This document shows, one piece after another, positions 22,933 through 25,588 of a stretch of 25,588 bases of DNA. Location: assembly GCA_000434835.1 (NCBI GenBank), contig FR881484.1, positions 1-25,588 of the forward strand. Reading direction: 5' to 3'. How positions within the stretch are numbered: the stretch's first letter is position 1; every line of letters begins with the position of its first letter. The DNA comes from Clostridium sp. CAG:594. GTDB taxonomy: Bacteria > Bacillota_I > Bacilli_A > RF39 > UBA660. A program made the position numbers and the translations under genes. Under the pieces are notes generated by a model. That model saw only the letters and a program-made list of their open reading frames with translations. It was not told where the DNA came from and ran no database searches.

Positions 22933-22960
22933 TTAAAAGAAGTGCATATCTACACTTCTT
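22933..22960 (-). terminator. Terminator of the RNase J-like gene
   Basis: Minus strand: AAGAAGTG / CACTTCTT, 8-bp stem with an 8-base loop, followed by TTAATTT. The TAG stop codon (22950-22952) is inside the hairpin. Confidence 0.6.
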
Positions 22961-24596
22961 GAATAACAGTAATAATCATAGGTTTACATTCAGTTTCATC
23001 ATATAAATAATTACTTAAACGTTCCCTAATTCCTAATTTGATTTTATTATAATCAACATAATTATTATCAGTATTTTCATTTATTACCTCAAGAGAAATA
23101 CGTTTCATTTCATTAATTAAATCAGTACTTTCTCTAACGTAAATAAATCCTTTTGTTAAAACTTGTGGATATGCTAATATCTCTTTAGTTTGTTTATCTA
23201 GTGTTGCACATATAATTACAATACCATTATCAGATAAAAGTTCTCTATCTTTTAATACCAAACCACCAATATCTTGAGATGAATTACCATCTATTAAAAT
23301 ATCATCAGTTTTAACTTTTTCACGAGTTTCTTTTAAATTACCATTAATAAATGTTATAACATCACCATTTTGTTTTAATAAAATGTTTTCCTTTTTCATT
23401 CCTATGTGACTTGCAGCATTAGCATTCGCTACCATATGACGATACTCACCAATAACAGGCATATAATACTTCGGATTCATTAAGTCTAGCATAAGCATTA
23501 TATCTTCACTTGAAGCATGATGAAGTAAGTTATCTTTCTTAGACATAGTAACAACTGATGCTCCTGCTTTTGAAATATCATCAATTACCTTAATTGCAAG
23601 TTTTTCATTATAATCATTTATAGGTTCCATAAAGAAAACCGTATCTGTTTGTTTTATTTTAACAAACTTATCATAACCATTAATTATTCTATTTAAATTC
23701 ATAAATGGCTTTTCTCTTTCATTAGAAATTAAAATAACAGCATCCTTATCATTTATGTTACTTAAATCACCTATTCTAGATTTATCAAAATCTATATATT
23801 TACTATCTAATATATCATTAATAATTCCTTGAAGCTTATGTCCCATAACAACTACTCTTCTAGTAGTTTTAGAAATCTCTTTAAATAATTCTTCTATTCT
23901 AGATACATGAGCTGTAAAAACTGTAACTATAATTCTATTATCAGTCTTACTTAAAGTATCACGAATAAGCTTTGAAATACGGTTTTTAGGAGATGTATAA
24001 CCTATCTTATCAGCATACATAGATTCACCTAGCAAACATAAAACACCTTGTTTTCCAATATATGCAAGTTTACCTATATCTGCTTTATAAGGACCTAACA
24101 TAGTCGCATCAAAAACATAATTACCAGTATAGAAAATAGTTCCATCATGAGTGTTTAAGGCATACCCAACGTTATCTGGTATAGAGTGCGTAAGTCTTAC
24201 AGGAAAAATACTATTCTTACCAAAGTTAATTTTCTTATGTGGATCAATTACTACAAGATTCTTAAATTTAATATTTTCACTTTCTAGTTCTTTCTTTAAT
24301 ATATCAGCAGTAAATCTTGTTGCAAATACCTTTATCTTAGGTATTTCTTTTATAATATCACATACTGCTCCCATGTTTTTTTCATGACCATGAGTTATAA
24401 ATAAACCTTTTATGTTTTTAATGTTTTCCTTTATATAATCAAAGTTAGGTATAACATAATCAACCCCTAAAAGCTTATCACTAGCATACTTTAAACCTGC
24501 ATCAAAAACAAATATATCATTATCAACCTTAACAACATACATATTCTTTCCTTCTTCATTAAGGCCACCTAATGCAAATATCTTAATCTTACTCAT
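22950..24596 (-). CDS. RNase J family protein (RNase J2-like) lacking metal ligands
   Basis: 548 residues with the complete RNase J layout: metallo-beta-lactamase domain, beta-CASP domain and C-terminal domain ending in KPMIITVIQEV. J1 enzymes have HGHEDH; here it is HGHEKN (69-74), so the third and fourth ligands are gone. The TGD ligand is TGN (159). The His before GEYR is Ile (382), and the SDSTN segment reads GESMYAD. His137 (THSIPD) remains. B. subtilis RNase J2, as I remember it, also lost part of these ligands. J2 acts mainly as partner of J1, so this protein is probably a J2-type partner or structural subunit rather than an active exo/endonuclease. No J1 is in the window. A GGAGGG site precedes ATG 24596, with a TGCTATAAT promoter upstream. 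Confidence 0.85.
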   Translation of the reverse strand: MSKIKIFALGGLNEEGKNMYVVKVDNDIFVFDAGLKYASDKLLGVDYVIPNFDYIKENIKNIKGLFITHGHEKNMGAVCDIIKEIPKIKVFATRFTADILKKELESENIKFKNLVVIDPHKKINFGKNSIFPVRLTHSIPDNVGYALNTHDGTIFYTGNYVFDATMLGPYKADIGKLAYIGKQGVLCLLGESMYADKIGYTSPKNRISKLIRDTLSKTDNRIIVTVFTAHVSRIEELFKEISKTTRRVVVMGHKLQGIINDILDSKYIDFDKSRIGDLSNINDKDAVILISNEREKPFMNLNRIINGYDKFVKIKQTDTVFFMEPINDYNEKLAIKVIDDISKAGASVVTMSKKDNLLHHASSEDIMLMLDLMNPKYYMPVIGEYRHMVANANAASHIGMKKENILLKQNGDVITFINGNLKETREKVKTDDILIDGNSSQDIGGLVLKDRELLSDNGIVIICATLDKQTKEILAYPQVLTKGFIYVRESTDLINEMKRISLEVINENTDNNYVDYNKIKLGIRERLSNYLYDETECKPMIITVIQEV

Positions 24597-24631
24597 TATA
24601 TTTCCCTCCTTTCTTTAAATTAAGCTAAATA

Positions 24632-24660
24632 ATTATAGCATATTTTAGAAAAAATATCTA
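24632..24660 (-). promoter_or_regulatory. Promoter of the RNase J-like gene
   Basis: Minus strand: weak -35 TAGATA (24660-24655), 17-base spacer, perfect -10 TATAAT (24637-24632) preceded by TGC (extended -10). Confidence 0.65.
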
Positions 24661-24725
24661 GAGTACTAAAAAGAAGGTCCACAATGCTTAAATTTTTATT
24701 TATATAATAAGTGTATTAAAACAAA

Positions 24726-25553
24726 TTAATTAGTGATTTTCAATTTTTTGTTTTCTTTTTCTAACTCTTTCAAACTCTTTTTAGGAGTTGGCATGTCTTC
24801 TGGCATAGTTCCACCTAATTTCTTAATCGTATATCTAATTTCCTTACCAACTTCATAATGTATGTCACTAGCATTACTTTCTCCTTGTACTTTATCTTTT
24901 AAAAGCTTTTGTTTAGTTTGATTAATACGAAAAAGATTTGCAACTAACTCATCCTCATTCATATTATCTAAAATATCTTCTCTATATCTTAATTTTTTTC
25001 TTTTTGCAATATCATTTGCAGTCTCACCACCATATAATCCTTTATATCCGGCATTATGGAATTTATCAAAGTTTCTAACACCTACATTCCTTGCAACCAT
25101 GTTTAAAGAATAATTTCCTTTTTTAGTTAAGTTTCTTTGATAGAATCTTTTTTCATCTTCAGTTAACATTGAATACTCTTTTTCAGATAATTCCTGTTTT
25201 CTTGTTTGAATTGCAAAGTAAGTTTGAGCAAGTGCTATTGTCTTTTTTCTTGAATCCCCATTTTGAGCAATAAGATAGCAAGCGTATCTTGATAGCTTAT
25301 AATCATTTATGATTCTTTTACCACCATTTACATTTATTGACAATTTGTCGATGCCGACAAATTGTTCATTTATGTCAATATTACTATTATTACAAGCAAT
25401 CTTTGCTTTATAAATAACATTTTCAAATTTTCTCCATTCCTTATAATCTAATGCAGTTTGCAATTCTCTTGCTAACCAATATTCATTACCTTCTTCATCA
25501 AAATGTTTTATATCCTCAAACATTTTTTCTGTGCATTCTTTTAGTTCATTCAT
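24726..25553 (-). CDS. dinD: DNA damage-inducible protein D (DinD)
   Basis: 275 residues, full length for the family. Recognisable blocks: GNEYWLARELQTALDYKEWRKFENVI.KAK.AC, the QFVGIDK block, KRIINDYKLSRYACYLIAQNGDSRKKTIALAQTYFAIQTRKQE, GYKGLYGG, NMNEDELVANLFRINQTKQKL, and IRYTIKKLGGTMPEDMPTPKKS. E. coli DinD is LexA-controlled and inhibits RecA filament activities; the N-terminal part is BRO-N-like. Whether it is SOS-controlled here cannot be seen, since only 35 upstream bases are present and no operator is visible in them. AAGGAGA precedes ATG 25553. No convincing terminator was found in the 24661-24725 gap. An 11-bp inverted repeat lies inside the gene (25340-25365). Confidence 0.93.
   Translation of the reverse strand: MNELKECTEKMFEDIKHFDEEGNEYWLARELQTALDYKEWRKFENVIYKAKIACNNSNIDINEQFVGIDKLSINVNGGKRIINDYKLSRYACYLIAQNGDSRKKTIALAQTYFAIQTRKQELSEKEYSMLTEDEKRFYQRNLTKKGNYSLNMVARNVGVRNFDKFHNAGYKGLYGGETANDIAKRKKLRYREDILDNMNEDELVANLFRINQTKQKLLKDKVQGESNASDIHYEVGKEIRYTIKKLGGTMPEDMPTPKKSLKELEKENKKLKITN
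25340..25365. repeat. Perfect 11-bp inverted repeat inside dinD
   Basis: ACAATTTGTCG-ATGC-CGACAAATTGT, a strong hairpin in the coding sequence. The codons across it (GTC GGC ATC GAC, then TTG) are GC-ending, unlike the A/T-ending codons of the rest of the gene. Confidence 0.8.
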
Positions 25554-25588
25554 AAACTCTCTCCTTTTTTAGTTTTATATAATAAAAT

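Overview
The window looks like a piece of chromosome from an AT-rich, anaerobic, probably gut-dwelling low-GC Gram-positive bacterium. It could be an uncultured Bacilli/Mycoplasmatota-type lineage such as RF39, but that placement is inference. The evidence is very low GC, AGGAGG-type ribosome sites, a set typical of Bacillota (YebC, YkpA-type ABC-F, BmrCD-type exporter, TypA/BipA, RNase J) and a pyruvate:ferredoxin oxidoreductase. Tryptophan is TGG throughout. All 20 genes with a visible 3' end stop with TAA (17) or TAG (3), never TGA.

Layout. 1-99 holds the start of an exported protein on the minus strand, behind a promoter with a 7-G run in its spacer. 293-1006 is a YebC-family factor. 1119-1514 is a small plus-strand gene of unknown function. 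1515-2315 is a membrane zinc-ribbon protein with internal 45-bp repeats. 2410-3666 is a type IV prepilin-like protein with a leucine-rich C-terminus, just downstream of an ABC-F ATPase (3682-5265). 5353-9744 is a marR-abcA-abcB operon for a heterodimeric multidrug-type exporter. 9845-10453 is a secreted TasA-like protein with an EF-hand loop. 10495-11367 is a protein of the DUF5596/GNAT-like type. 11536-12384 is an ORF6N protein.

12600-14459 is the most unusual part. The 3' end of rlmD (14399-15658) is followed on the same strand by two accessory genes, a methyltransferase and a P-loop protein. Each is followed by a roughly 56-bp imperfect copy of the rlmD 3' end. The gene stop codons lie exactly on the repeat boundary, and the repeat carries the Shine-Dalgarno site of the next gene. 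This looks like a two-cassette array built on the rlmD terminus, a region known as an integration target of streptococcal ICEs.

Beyond it lie pyruvate:ferredoxin oxidoreductase (15730-19128), a divergent orphan HipA-like kinase (19255-20196), typA/bipA (20219-22033), a membrane protein with a J-domain-like N-terminus (22153-22872), an RNase J paralogue that lacks most metal ligands (22950-24596) and dinD (24726-25553).

Most genes have their own promoter (TTGnnn-17-TAnnnT, often with an extended TGn -10) and a U-tailed hairpin terminator. Several terminators overlap the stop codon or the next promoter, so the chromosome is compact. No tRNA, rRNA, transposase, integrase or CRISPR array was seen. 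No gene-free stretch exceeds 300 bases; the longest (12385-12599) holds the rlmD remnant border and the ORF6N promoter and leader.
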